Positions 24,522 to 38,096 of a stretch of DNA of 64,000 bases are shown here, in pieces. The notes below the pieces were generated by a model. That model was given only the letters and a program-made list of their open reading frames with translations. It did no database searches and was not told the DNA's origin. This DNA comes from Pseudeuparius sepicola. Lineage: Eukaryota; Arthropoda; Insecta; Coleoptera; Anthribidae. Location: NCBI GenBank assembly GCA_963920635.1, contig OY987301.1, positions 58,844,560-58,908,559 on the forward strand, given 5' to 3'. The position numbers and the translations under genes are program-made. How positions within the stretch are numbered: the stretch's first letter is position 1; each line of letters starts with the position of its first letter.

Positions 24522-26502
24522 ATCGTGTTGTAGAACTCAATTTACGTCGCATAGGATTTTTTTTTCGGGGCATGTCAACATTTTTGAAAATTGAAAAAGT
24601 GCGCTGGCCAGGCCCTCACAAATTTTTTAGAAAAATTTGGAGCGACGGAATCTTGTTGTAGAACTCAATTTACGTCGCATAGGAATTTTTTTTCGGGGCA
24701 TGTCAACTTTTTGAAAATTGAAAAAGTTCGCAGGCCAGGCACTTAGATATTTTTTAGAAAAATGTTGAGGGGCGGAATCGTGTGGTAGAACTCAATTTAC
24801 GTAGCATAGGAATTTTTTTTTTTCGGAGCATGTCAACGTTTTTGAAAATTGAAAAAGTGCACTGGCCAGGGCACTTAGAAATTTCTTAGAAAAATTTTGA
24901 AGGCGGAATCGTGTTGTAGAACTCAATTTACGTCGCATAGGATTTTTTTTTCGGGGCATGTCAACATTTTTGAAAATTGAAAAAGTGCGCTGGCCAGGCC
25001 CTCACAAATTTTTTAGAAAAATTTGGAGCGACGGAATCTTGTTGTAGAACTCAATTTACGTCGCATAGGAATTTTTTTTTCGGGGCATGTCAACTTTTTG
25101 AAAATTGAAAAAGTGCGCAGGCCAGGCACTTAGATATTTTTTAGAAAAATGTTGAGGGCGGAATCGTGTGGTAGAACTCAATTTACGTCGCATAGGAATT
25201 TTTTTTCGGAGCATGTCAATGTTTTTGAAAATTGAAAAGGTGCGCTGGCCAGGCACCTATACATTTTATAGAAACATTTTGAGGGCGGAATCGTGTTGTA
25301 GAACTCAATTTACGTCGCATAGGAATTTTCTTTTCGGAGCATGTCAACATTTTTGAAAATTGAAAAGGTGCGCTGGCCAGGCACCTATACATTTTATAGA
25401 AAAATTTTGAGGGCGGAATCGTGTTGTAGAACTCAATTTACGTCGCATAGTAATTTTCTTTTCGGAGCATGTCAACATATTTGAAAATTAAAAAAGTGCG
25501 CTGGCCTGGAACTTAGAAATTTTTTAGAAAAATTTTGAGGGCGGAATCGTGTGGTAGAACTCAATTTACGTCGCATAGGAATTTTCTTTTCGGAGCATGT
25601 CAACATTTTTGAAAATTAAAAAAGTGCGCTGGCCAGGAACTTAGATATTTTTTAGAAAAATCTTGAGGGCGGAATCGTGTGGTAGAACTCAATTTACGTC
25701 GCATAGGAATTTTGAGGGCGGAATCGTTTTGTAGAACTCAGTTTACGTCGCAAAGGAATTTTTTTTCGGAGCATGTCAACATTTTTGAATATTGAGAAAT
25801 TTTTTAGAAAAATTTTGAGGGCGGAATCGTTTGTAGAACTCAATTTACGTCGCATAGGAATTTTCTTTTTGAAGCATGTCAAAATTTTTGAAAATTAAAA
25901 AAGTGCGCTGGCCAGGCACTCAAAAAGTTTTTAGAAAAATTTTGAGGGCGGAATCGTTTTGTAGAACTCAATTTACGTCGCAAAGGAATTTTTTTTTCGG
26001 AGCATGTCAACATTTTTGAAAATTGAGAAATTTTTTAGAAAAATTTTGAGGGCGGAATCGTTTTGTAGAACTCAATTTACGTCGCATAGGAATTTTTTTT
26101 CGGAGCATGTCAACATTTTTGAAAATTGAGAAATTTTTTAGAAAAATTTTGAGGGCGGAATCGTTTGTTGAACTCAATTTACGTCGCATAGTAATTTTTT
26201 TTTCCGAGCATGTCAACGTTTTTGAAAATTGAAAAAGTGCGCTGGCCAGGCACTTAGAAATTTCTTAGAAAAATTTTGAGGGCGGAATCGTGTTGTAGAA
26301 CTCAATTTACGTCGCATAGGAATTTTCTTTTCGGAGCATGTCAACATTTTTGAAAATTGAAAAGGTGCGCTGGCCAGGCACTTATAAATTTTATAGAAAA
26401 ATTTTGAGGGCGGAATCGTGTTGTAGAACTCAATTTACGTCGCATAGTAATTTTTTTTTCGGAGCATGTCAACATTTTTGAAAATTGAAAAAGTGCGCTG
26501 GC
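24522..26502. repeat. 2.0-kb tandem repeat H, copy 2
   Basis: Same order as copy 1. Private changes include CAATGTTTTTG near 25,219, GAAACATTTTG near 25,273, TCTTGAGGG near 25,661 and GTTCGCAGG in the preceding copy-edge monomer near 24,727. A longer T-run occurs near 24,812. It ends when CTGGCACTT (copy 1) becomes CTGGCCAGG. Confidence 0.88.
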
Positions 26503-28515
26503 CAGGCACTTAGAATTTTTTTAGAAAAATTTGGAAGGCGGAATCGTGTTGTAGAACTCAATTTACGTCGCATAGGATTTTTTTTTCGGGGCATGTCAAC
26601 ATTTTTGAAAATTGAAAAAGTGCGCTGGCCAGGCCCTCACAAATTTTTTAGAAAAATTTGGAGCGACGGAATCTTGTTGTAGAACTCAATTTACGTCGCA
26701 TAGGAATTTTTTTTTCGGGGCATGTCAACTTTTTGAAAATTGAAAAAGTGCGCAGGCCAGGCACTTAGATATTTTTTAGAAAAATGTTGAGGGGCGGAAT
26801 CGTGTGGTAGAACTCAATTTACGTAGCATAGGAATTTTTTTTTCGGAGCATGTCAACGTTTTTGAAAATTGAAAAAGTGCACTGGCCAGGGCACTTAGAA
26901 ATTTCTTAGAAAAATTTTGAGGGCGGAATCGTGTTGTAGAACTCAATTTACGTCGCATAGGAATTTTTTTTCGGATCATGTCAACATTTTTGAAAATTGA
27001 AAAAGTGCGCTGGCCAGGCACTCACAAATTTTTTAGAAAAATTTGGAGCGACGGAATCTTGTTGTAGAACTCAATTTACGTCGCATAGGAATTTTTTTTT
27101 CGGGGCATGTCAACTTTTTGAAAATTGAAAAAGTGCGCAGGCCAGGCACTTAGATATTTTTTAGAAAAATGTTGAGGGCGGAATCGTGTGGTAGAACTCA
27201 ATTTACGTCGCATAGGAATTTTTTTTCGGAGCATGTCAACGTTTTTGAAAATTGAAAAGGTGCGCTGGCCAGGCACCTATACATTTTATAGAAAAATTTT
27301 GAGGGCGGAATCGTGTTGTAGAACTCAATTTACGTCGCATAGGAATTTTTTTCGGAGCATGTCAACATTTTTGAAAATTGAAAAAGTGCGCTGGCACTTA
27401 GAAATTTCTTAGAAAAATTTTGAGGGCGGAATCGTGTTGTAGAACTCAATTTACGTCGCATAGGAATTTTTTTTGGAGCATGTCAAAGTTTTTGAAAATT
27501 GAAAAAGTGCGCTAGCCAGGCCCTCACAAATTTTTTAGAAAAATTTGGAGCAGCGAAATCGTGTTGTAGAACTCAATTTACGTCGCATAGGATTTTTTTT
27601 TCGGGGCATGTCAACATTTTTGAAAATTGAAAAAGTGCGCTGGCCAGGCCCTCACAAATTTTTTAGAAAAATTTGGAGCAGCGAAATCGTGTTGTAGAAC
27701 TCAATTTACGTCGCATAGGATTTTTTTTTCGGGGCATGTCAACATTTTTGAAAATTGAAAAAGTGCGCTGGCCAGGCCCTCACAAATTTTTTAGAAAAAT
27801 TTGGAGCGACGGAATCTTGTTGTAGAACTCAATTTACGTCGCATAGGAATTTTTTTTTCGGGGCATGTCAACTTTTTGAAAATTGAAAAAGTGCGCAGGC
27901 CAGGCACTTAGAAATTTCTTAGAAAAATTTTGAGGGCGGAATCGTGTTGTAGAACTCAATTTACGTCGCATAGGATTTTTTTTTCGGGGCATGTCAACAT
28001 TTTTGAAAATTGAAAAAGTGCGCTGGCCAGGCCCTCACAAATTTTTTAGAAAAATTTGGAGCGACGGAATCTTGTTGTAGAACTCAATTTACGTCGCATA
28101 GGAATTTTTTTTTCGGGGCATGTCAACTTTTTGAAAATTGAAAAAGTGCGCAGGCCAGGCACTTAGATATTTTTTAGAAAAATGTTGAGGGGCGGAATCG
28201 TGTGGTAGAACTCAATTTACGTAGCATAGGAATTTTTTTTTCGGAGCATGTCAACGTTTTTGAAAATTGAAAAAGTGCACTGGCCAGGGCACTTAGAAAT
28301 TTCTTAGAAAAATTTTGAGGGCGGAATCGTGTTGTAGAACTCAATTTACGTCGCATAGGATTTTTTTTTCGGGGCATGTCAACATTTTTGAAAATTGAAA
28401 AAGTGCGCTGGCCAGGCCCTCACAAATTTTTTAGAAAAATTTGGAGCGACGGAATCTTGTTGTAGAACTCAATTTACGTCGCATAGGAATTTTTTTTTCG
28501 GGGCATGTCAACTTT
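26503..28515. repeat. Second-family monomers, mixed order
   Basis: GCGACG, ACGTAGC (26,823 and 28,221), CCAGGGCAC, CGGATCATG, CACCTATAC, CTGGCACTT, CTAGCC and GCAGCG monomers. The stretch 26,950-27,512 recurs at 29,242-29,804 (offset 2,292). The last ACGTAGC marker in the window lies here. No short box-minus monomers were seen. Confidence 0.82.
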
Positions 28516-31146
28516 TTGAAAATTGAAAAAGTGCGCAGGCCAGGCACTTAGATATTTTTTAGAAAAATGTTGAGGGCGGAATCGTGTGGTAGAACTCAAT
28601 TTACGTCGCATAGGAATTTTTTTTCGGAGCATGTCAACGTTTTTGAAAATTGAAAAGGTGCGCTGGCCAGGCACCTATACATTTTATAGAAAAATTTTGA
28701 GGGCGGAATCGTGTTGTAGAACTCAATTTACGTCGCATAGGAATTTTCTTTTCGGAGCATGTCAACATTTTTGAAAATTGAAAAGGTGCGCTGGCCAGGC
28801 ACCTATACATTTTATAGAAAAATTTTGAGGGCGGAATCGTGTTGTAGAACTCAATTTACGTCGCATAGGAATTTTCTTTTCGGAGCATGTCAACATTTTT
28901 GAAAATTGAAAAAGTGCGCAGGCCAGGCACTTAGATATTTTTTAGAAAAATGTTGAGGGCGGAATCGTGTGGTAGAACTCAATTTACGTCGCATAGGAAT
29001 TTTTTTTCGGAGCATGTCAACGTTTTTGAAAATTGAAAAGGTGCGCTGGCCAGGCACCTATACATTTTATAGAAAAATTTTGAGGGCGGAATCGTGTTGT
29101 AGAACTCAATTTACGTCGCATAGGAATTTTCTTTTCGGAGCATGTCAACATTTTTGAAAATTGAAAAAGTGCGCTGGCCAGGCCCTCACAAATTTTTTAG
29201 AAAAATTTGGAGCGACGGAATCTTGTTGTAGAACTCAATTTACGTCGCATAGGAATTTTTTTTCGGATCATGTCAACATTTTTGAAAATTGAAAAAGTGC
29301 GCTGGCCAGGCACTCACAAATTTTTTAGAAAAATTTGGAGCGACGGAATCTTGTTGTAGAACTCAATTTACGTCGCATAGGAATTTTTTTTTCGGGGCAT
29401 GTCAACTTTTTGAAAATTGAAAAAGTGCGCAGGCCAGGCACTTAGATATTTTTTAGAAAAATGTTGAGGGCGGAATCGTGTGGTAGAACTCAATTTACGT
29501 CGCATAGGAATTTTTTTTCGGAGCATGTCAACGTTTTTGAAAATTGAAAAGGTGCGCTGGCCAGGCACCTATACATTTTATAGAAAAATTTTGAGGGCGG
29601 AATCGTGTTGTAGAACTCAATTTACGTCGCATAGGAATTTTTTTCGGAGCATGTCAACATTTTTGAAAATTGAAAAAGTGCGCTGGCACTTAGAAATTTC
29701 TTAGAAAAATTTTGAGGGCGGAATCGTGTTGTAGAACTCAATTTACGTCGCATAGGAATTTTTTTTGGAGCATGTCAAAGTTTTTGAAAATTGAAAAAGT
29801 GCGCTGGCACTTAGAAATTTCTTAGAAAAATTTTGAGGGCGGAATCGTGTTGTAGAACTCAATTTACGTCGCATAGGAATTTTTTTTGGAGCATGTCAAA
29901 GTTTTTGAAAATTGAAAAAGTGCGCTAGCCAGGCCCTCACAAATTTTTTAGAAAAATTTGGAGCAGCGAAATCGTGTTGTAGAACTCAATTTACGTCGCA
30001 TAGGATTTTTTTTTCGGGGCATGTCAACATTTTTGAAAATTGAAAAAGTGCGCTGGCCAGGCCCTCACAAATTTTTTAGAAAAATTTGGAGCAGCGAAAT
30101 CGTGTTGTAGAACTCAATTTACGTCGCATAGGATTTTTTTTTCGGGGCATGTCAACATTTTTGAAAATTGAAAAAGTGCGCTGGCCAGGCCCTCACAAAT
30201 TTTTTAGAAAAATTTGGAGCGACGGAATCTTGTTGTAGAACTCAATTTACGTCGCATAGGAATTTTTTTCGGAGCATGTCAACATTTTTGAAAATTGAAA
30301 AAGTGCGCTGGCACTTAGAAATTTCTTAGAAAAATTTTGAGGGCGGAATCGTGTTGTAGAACTCAATTTACGTCGCATAGGAATTTTTTTTGGAGCATGT
30401 CAAAGTTTTTGAAAATTGAAAAAGTGCGCTAGCCAGGCCCTCACAAATTTTTTAGAAAAATTTGGAGCAGCGAAATCGTGTTGTAGAACTCAATTTACGT
30501 CGCATAGGATTTTTTTTTCGGGGCATGTCAACATTTTTGAAAATTGAAAAAGTGCGCTGGCCAGGCCCTCACAAATTTTTTAGAAAAATTTGGAGCAGCG
30601 AAATCGTGTTGTAGAACTCAATTTACGTCGCATAGGATTTTTTTTTCGGGGCATGTCAACATTTTTGAAAATTGAAAAAGTGCGCTGGCCAGGCCCTCAC
30701 AAATTTTTTAGAAAAATTTGGAGCGACGGAATCTTGTTGTAGAACTCAATTTACGTCGCATAGGAATTTTTTTTCGGGGCATGTCAACTTTTTGAAAATT
30801 AAAAAAGTGCGCAGGCCAGGCACTTAGATATTTTTTAGAAAAATGTTGAGGGCGGAATCGTGTGGTAGAACTCAATTTACGTCGCATAGGAATTTTCTTT
30901 TCGGAGCATGTCAACATTTTTGAAAATTAAAAAAGTGCGCAGGCCAGGCACTTAGATATTTTTTAGAAAAATGTTGAGGGCGGAATCGTGTGGTAGAAAT
31001 CAATTTACGTCGCAGAGGAATTTTTTTTCGGAGCATGTCAACGTTTTTGAAAATTGAAAAGGTGCGCTGGCCAGGCACCTATACATTTTATAGAAAAATT
31101 TTGAGGGCGGAATCGTGTTGTAGAACTCAATTTACGTCGCATAGGA
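28516..31146. repeat. 2.63-kb block B, copy 1
   Basis: Recurs at 35,466-38,096 at a constant offset of 6,950. It begins with a three-monomer duplication (383-bp offset, around 28.5-29.15 kb), then CGGATCATG, GTTGAGG, CTGGCACTT (twice), CTAGCC and GCAGCG pairs, and ends at the CGCAGAGG monomer. The copies part at CATAGG against CATAGT. Confidence 0.92.
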
Positions 31147-32576
31147 TTTTTTTTTCGGGGCATGTCAACATTTTTGAAAATTGAAAAAGTGCGCTGGCCA
31201 GGCCCTCACAAATTTTTTAGAAAAATTTGGAGCGACGGAATCTTGTTGTAGAACTCAATTTACGTCGCATAGGAATTTTTTTCGGAGCATGTCAACATTT
31301 TTGAAAATTGAAAAAGTGCGCTGGCACTTAGAAATTTCTTAGAAAAATTTTGAGGGCGGAATCGTGTTGTAGAACTCAATTTACGTCGCATAGGAATTTT
31401 CTTTTCGGAGCATGTCAACATTTTTGAAAATTAAAAAAGTGCGCAGGCCAGGCACTTAGATATTTTTTAGAAAAATGTTGAGGGCGGAATCGTGTGGTAG
31501 AACTCAATTTACGTCGCATAGGAATTTTCTTTTCGGAGCATGTCAACATTTTTGAAAATTAAAAAAGTGCGCAGGCCAGGCACTTAGATATTTTTTAGAA
31601 AAATGTTGAGGGCGGAATCGTGTGGTAGAAATCAATTTACGTCGCAGAGGAATTTTTTTTCGGAGCATGTCAACGTTTTTGAAAATTGAAAAGGTGCGCT
31701 GGCCAGGCACCTATACATTTTATAGAAAAATTTTGAGGGCGGAATCGTGTTGTAGAACTCAATTTACGTCGCATAGTAATTTTTTTTCCGAGCATGTCAA
31801 CGTTTTTGAAAATTGAAAAAGTGCGCTGGCCAGGCACTTAGAAATTTCTTAGAAAAATTTTGAGGGCGGAATCGTGTTGTAGAACTCAATTTACGTCGCA
31901 TAGGAATTTTTTTTCGGAGCATGTCAACGTTTTTGAAAATTGAAAAGGTGCGCTGGCCAGGCACCTATACATTTTATAGAAAAATTTTGAGGGCGGAATC
32001 GTGTTGTAGAAGTCAATTTACGTCGCATAGGAATTTTTTTCGGAGCATGTCAACATTTTTGAAAATTGAAAAAGTGCGCTGGCACTTAGAAATTTTTTAG
32101 AAAAATTTTGAGGGCGGAATCGTGTTGTAGAACTCAATTTACGTCGCATAGGAATTTTTTTTGGAGCATGTCAAAGTTTTTGAAAATTGAAAAAGTGCGC
32201 TAGCCAGGCCCTCACAAATTTTTTAGAAAAATTTGGAGCAGCGAAATCGTGTTGTAGAACTCAATTTACGTCGCATAGGATTTTTTTTCGGGGCATGTCA
32301 ACATTTTTGAAAATTGAAAAAGTGCGCTGGCCAGGCCCTCACAAATTTTTTAGAAAAATTTGGAGCAGCGAAATCGTGTTGTAGAACTCAATTTACGTCG
32401 CATGGGAATTTTTTTTTCGGAGCATGTCAACGTTTTTGAAAATTGAAAAAGTGCACTGGCCAGGGCACTTAGAAATTTCTTAGAAAAATTTTGAGGGCGG
32501 AATCGCGTTGTAGAACTCAATTTACGTCGCATAGGATTTTTTTTTCGGGGCATGTCAACATTTTTGAAAATTGAAA
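31112..32576. repeat. 1.46-kb block C, copy 1
   Basis: Repeated in near-tandem at 32,630-34,094 (offset 1,518). Contents: GCGACG, CTGGCACTT, two GCGCAGGCC/GTTGAGG monomers, CGCAGAGG, a CCGAGC monomer, GTAGAAGTC, CTAGCC, GCAGCG, CATGGGAATT and GAATCGCGTTG. The block ends where GAAAAAGTGCGC gives way to GAAAAGGTGCGC. Confidence 0.9.
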
Positions 32577-32629
32577 AAGTGCGCTGGCCAGGCCCTCACA
32601 AATTTTTTAGAAAAATTTGGAGCAGCGAA

Positions 32630-34094
32630 ATCGTGTTGTAGAACTCAATTTACGTCGCATAGGATTTTTTTTTCGGGGCATGTCAACATTTTTGAAAATT
32701 GAAAAAGTGCGCTGGCCAGGCCCTCACAAATTTTTTAGAAAAATTTGGAGCGACGGAATCTTGTTGTAGAACTCAATTTACGTCGCATAGGAATTTTTTT
32801 CGGAGCATGTCAACATTTTTGAAAATTGAAAAAGTGCGCTGGCACTTAGAAATTTCTTAGAAAAATTTTGAGGGCGGAATCGTGTTGTAGAACTCAATTT
32901 ACGTCGCATAGGAATTTTCTTTTCGGAGCATGTCAACATTTTTGAAAATTAAAAAAGTGCGCAGGCCAGGCACTTAGATATTTTTTAGAAAAATGTTGAG
33001 GGCGGAATCGTGTGGTAGAACTCAATTTACGTCGCATAGGAATTTTCTTTTCGGAGCATGTCAACATTTTTGAAAATTAAAAAAGTGCGCAGGCCAGGCA
33101 CTTAGATATTTTTTAGAAAAATGTTGAGGGCGGAATCGTGTGGTAGAAATCAATTTACGTCGCAGAGGAATTTTTTTTCGGAGCATGTCAACGTTTTTGA
33201 AAATTGAAAAGGTGCGCTGGCCAGGCACCTATACATTTTATAGAAAAATTTTGAGGGCGGAATCGTGTTGTAGAACTCAATTTACGTCGCATAGTAATTT
33301 TTTTTCCGAGCATGTCAACGTTTTTGAAAATTGAAAAAGTGCGCTGGCCAGGCACTTAGAAATTTCTTAGAAAAATTTTGAGGGCGGAATCGTGTTGTAG
33401 AACTCAATTTACGTCGCATAGGAATTTTTTTTCGGAGCATGTCAACGTTTTTGAAAATTGAAAAGGTGCGCTGGCCAGGCACCTATACATTTTATAGAAA
33501 AATTTTGAGGGCGGAATCGTGTTGTAGAAGTCAATTTACGTCGCATAGGAATTTTTTTCGGAGCATGTCAACATTTTTGAAAATTGAAAAAGTGCGCTGG
33601 CACTTAGAAATTTTTTAGAAAAATTTTGAGGGCGGAATCGTGTTGTAGAACTCAATTTACGTCGCATAGGAATTTTTTTTGGAGCATGTCAAAGTTTTTG
33701 AAAATTGAAAAAGTGCGCTAGCCAGGCCCTCACAAATTTTTTAGAAAAATTTGGAGCAGCGAAATCGTGTTGTAGAACTCAATTTACGTCGCATAGGATT
33801 TTTTTTCGGGGCATGTCAACATTTTTGAAAATTGAAAAAGTGCGCTGGCCAGGCCCTCACAAATTTTTTAGAAAAATTTGGAGCAGCGAAATCGTGTTGT
33901 AGAACTCAATTTACGTCGCATGGGAATTTTTTTTTCGGAGCATGTCAACGTTTTTGAAAATTGAAAAAGTGCACTGGCCAGGGCACTTAGAAATTTCTTA
34001 GAAAAATTTTGAGGGCGGAATCGCGTTGTAGAACTCAATTTACGTCGCATAGGATTTTTTTTTCGGGGCATGTCAACATTTTTGAAAATTGAAA
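32630..34094. repeat. 1.46-kb block C, copy 2
   Basis: Same variant order as copy 1. From 32,941 on it also belongs to a longer 2.55-kb match (32,941-35,487) that recurs at 37,741-40,287 with offset 4,800. Overlapping repeat memberships like this show successive duplication rounds. Confidence 0.9.
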
Positions 34095-35465
34095 AGGTGC
34101 GCTGGCCAGGCACTTATAAATTTTATAGAAAAATTTTGAGGGCGGAATCGTGTTGTAGAACTCAATTTACGTCGCATAGTAATTTTTTTTCGGAGCATGT
34201 CAACATTTTTGAAAATTGAAAAAGTGCGCTGGCCCGGCACTTAGAATTTTTTTAGAAAAATTTGGAGGGCGGAATCGTGTGGTAGAACTCAATTTACGTC
34301 GCATAGGAATTTTCTTTTCGAAGCATGTCAAAATTTTTGAAAATTAAAAAAGTGCGCTGGCCAGGCACTCAGAAATTTTTTAGAAAAATTTTGAGGGCAG
34401 AATCGTTTTGTAGAACTCAATTTACGTCGCGTAGGAATTTTTTTTCGGATTATGTCAACATTTTTGAAAATTGAAAAAGTACGCTGGCCAGGCACTTAAA
34501 AATTTTTTAGAAAAATTTGGAGGCCGATATCGTGTTGTAGGACTCAATTTACGTCGCATAGGAATTTTCTTTTCGGAGCTTGTCAACATTTTTGAAATTT
34601 GAAAAAGTGCGCTGGCCAGGCACTTACAAATTTTTTAGAAAAATTTTGAGGGCGGAATCTGGTGTTAGAACTCAATTTACGTCGCATAGGACTTTTTTTT
34701 CAGATCATGTCAACATTTTTGAAAATTGAAAAAGTGCGCTGGCCAGGCACTTAGATATTTTTTAGAAAAATTTTGAGGGTGGAATCGTGTGGTAGAACTC
34801 AATTTACGTCGCATAGGAATTTTCTTTTCGGAGCATGTCACCATTTTTGAAAATTGAAAAAATGCGCTGGCCCGGCACTTAGAATTTTTTTAGAAAAATT
34901 TGGAGGGCGGAATCGTGTGGTAGAACTCAATTTACGTCGCATAGGAATTTTCTTTTCGAAGCATGTCAAAATTTTTGAAAATTAAAAAAGTGCGCTGGCC
35001 AGGCACTCAGAAATTTTTTAGAAAAATTTTGAGGGCAGAATCGTTTTGTAGAACTCAATTTACGTCGCGTAGGAATTTTTTTTCGGATTATGTCAACATT
35101 TTTGAAAATTGAAAAAGTAGGCTGGCCAGGCACTTAAAATTTTGAGGGCAGAATCGTTCTGTAGAACTCAATTTACGTCGCATAGGAATTTTCTTTTCGG
35201 AGCATGTCAACATTTTTGAAAATTGAAAAGGTGCGCTGGCCAGGCACTTATAATTTTTATAGAAAAATTTTGAGGGCGGAATCGTGTTGTAGAACTAAAT
35301 TTACGTCGCATAGGAATTTTCTTTTCGGAGCATGTCAACATTTTTGAAAATTAAAAAAGTGCGCTGGCCTGGAACTTAGAAATTTTTTAGAAAAATTTTG
35401 AGGGCGGAATCGTAGAACTCAATTTACGTCGCATAGGAATTTTTTTTCGGAGCATGTCAACATTT
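34095..35465. repeat. First-family ten-mer segment inside the mosaic
   Basis: A near-complete 1.26-kb ten-mer: CCCGGCAC, CGAAGC, CGGATTATG, GTACGC, GGCCGATATC, CGGAGCTTG, TCTGGTG, CAGATCATG, GTCACC, TAGGCTGG (35,118), AACTAAATTT and CCTGGAAC. It carries type-a ATAATTTTTATAG. It is inserted between second-family blocks and recurs at 38,895-40,265. Confidence 0.88.
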
Positions 35466-38096
35466 TTGAAAATTGAAAAAGTGCGCAGGCCAGGCACTTA
35501 GATATTTTTTAGAAAAATGTTGAGGGCGGAATCGTGTGGTAGAACTCAATTTACGTCGCATAGGAATTTTTTTTCGGAGCATGTCAACGTTTTTGAAAAT
35601 TGAAAAGGTGCGCTGGCCAGGCACCTATACATTTTATAGAAAAATTTTGAGGGCGGAATCGTGTTGTAGAACTCAATTTACGTCGCATAGGAATTTTCTT
35701 TTCGGAGCATGTCAACATTTTTGAAAATTGAAAAGGTGCGCTGGCCAGGCACCTATACATTTTATAGAAAAATTTTGAGGGCGGAATCGTGTTGTAGAAC
35801 TCAATTTACGTCGCATAGGAATTTTCTTTTCGGAGCATGTCAACATTTTTGAAAATTGAAAAAGTGCGCAGGCCAGGCACTTAGATATTTTTTAGAAAAA
35901 TGTTGAGGGCGGAATCGTGTGGTAGAACTCAATTTACGTCGCATAGGAATTTTTTTTCGGAGCATGTCAACGTTTTTGAAAATTGAAAAGGTGCGCTGGC
36001 CAGGCACCTATACATTTTATAGAAAAATTTTGAGGGCGGAATCGTGTTGTAGAACTCAATTTACGTCGCATAGGAATTTTCTTTTCGGAGCATGTCAACA
36101 TTTTTGAAAATTGAAAAAGTGCGCTGGCCAGGCCCTCACAAATTTTTTAGAAAAATTTGGAGCGACGGAATCTTGTTGTAGAACTCAATTTACGTCGCAT
36201 AGGAATTTTTTTTCGGATCATGTCAACATTTTTGAAAATTGAAAAAGTGCGCTGGCCAGGCACTCACAAATTTTTTAGAAAAATTTGGAGCGACGGAATC
36301 TTGTTGTAGAACTCAATTTACGTCGCATAGGAATTTTTTTTTCGGGGCATGTCAACTTTTTGAAAATTGAAAAAGTGCGCAGGCCAGGCACTTAGATATT
36401 TTTTAGAAAAATGTTGAGGGCGGAATCGTGTGGTAGAACTCAATTTACGTCGCATAGGAATTTTTTTTCGGAGCATGTCAACGTTTTTGAAAATTGAAAA
36501 GGTGCGCTGGCCAGGCACCTATACATTTTATAGAAAAATTTTGAGGGCGGAATCGTGTTGTAGAACTCAATTTACGTCGCATAGGAATTTTTTTCGGAGC
36601 ATGTCAACATTTTTGAAAATTGAAAAAGTGCGCTGGCACTTAGAAATTTCTTAGAAAAATTTTGAGGGCGGAATCGTGTTGTAGAACTCAATTTACGTCG
36701 CATAGGAATTTTTTTTGGAGCATGTCAAAGTTTTTGAAAATTGAAAAAGTGCGCTGGCACTTAGAAATTTCTTAGAAAAATTTTGAGGGCGGAATCGTGT
36801 TGTAGAACTCAATTTACGTCGCATAGGAATTTTTTTTGGAGCATGTCAAAGTTTTTGAAAATTGAAAAAGTGCGCTAGCCAGGCCCTCACAAATTTTTTA
36901 GAAAAATTTGGAGCAGCGAAATCGTGTTGTAGAACTCAATTTACGTCGCATAGGATTTTTTTTTCGGGGCATGTCAACATTTTTGAAAATTGAAAAAGTG
37001 CGCTGGCCAGGCCCTCACAAATTTTTTAGAAAAATTTGGAGCAGCGAAATCGTGTTGTAGAACTCAATTTACGTCGCATAGGATTTTTTTTTCGGGGCAT
37101 GTCAACATTTTTGAAAATTGAAAAAGTGCGCTGGCCAGGCCCTCACAAATTTTTTAGAAAAATTTGGAGCGACGGAATCTTGTTGTAGAACTCAATTTAC
37201 GTCGCATAGGAATTTTTTTCGGAGCATGTCAACATTTTTGAAAATTGAAAAAGTGCGCTGGCACTTAGAAATTTCTTAGAAAAATTTTGAGGGCGGAATC
37301 GTGTTGTAGAACTCAATTTACGTCGCATAGGAATTTTTTTTGGAGCATGTCAAAGTTTTTGAAAATTGAAAAAGTGCGCTAGCCAGGCCCTCACAAATTT
37401 TTTAGAAAAATTTGGAGCAGCGAAATCGTGTTGTAGAACTCAATTTACGTCGCATAGGATTTTTTTTTCGGGGCATGTCAACATTTTTGAAAATTGAAAA
37501 AGTGCGCTGGCCAGGCCCTCACAAATTTTTTAGAAAAATTTGGAGCAGCGAAATCGTGTTGTAGAACTCAATTTACGTCGCATAGGATTTTTTTTTCGGG
37601 GCATGTCAACATTTTTGAAAATTGAAAAAGTGCGCTGGCCAGGCCCTCACAAATTTTTTAGAAAAATTTGGAGCGACGGAATCTTGTTGTAGAACTCAAT
37701 TTACGTCGCATAGGAATTTTTTTTCGGGGCATGTCAACTTTTTGAAAATTAAAAAAGTGCGCAGGCCAGGCACTTAGATATTTTTTAGAAAAATGTTGAG
37801 GGCGGAATCGTGTGGTAGAACTCAATTTACGTCGCATAGGAATTTTCTTTTCGGAGCATGTCAACATTTTTGAAAATTAAAAAAGTGCGCAGGCCAGGCA
37901 CTTAGATATTTTTTAGAAAAATGTTGAGGGCGGAATCGTGTGGTAGAAATCAATTTACGTCGCAGAGGAATTTTTTTTCGGAGCATGTCAACGTTTTTGA
38001 AAATTGAAAAGGTGCGCTGGCCAGGCACCTATACATTTTATAGAAAAATTTTGAGGGCGGAATCGTGTTGTAGAACTCAATTTACGTCGCATAGTA
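35466..38096. repeat. 2.63-kb block B, copy 2
   Basis: Matches 28,516-31,146 at offset 6,950, including the three-monomer duplication at its start and the CGCAGAGG monomer at its end. It is also part of the larger 33,868-38,652 block copied to 54,323-59,107. Confidence 0.92.
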
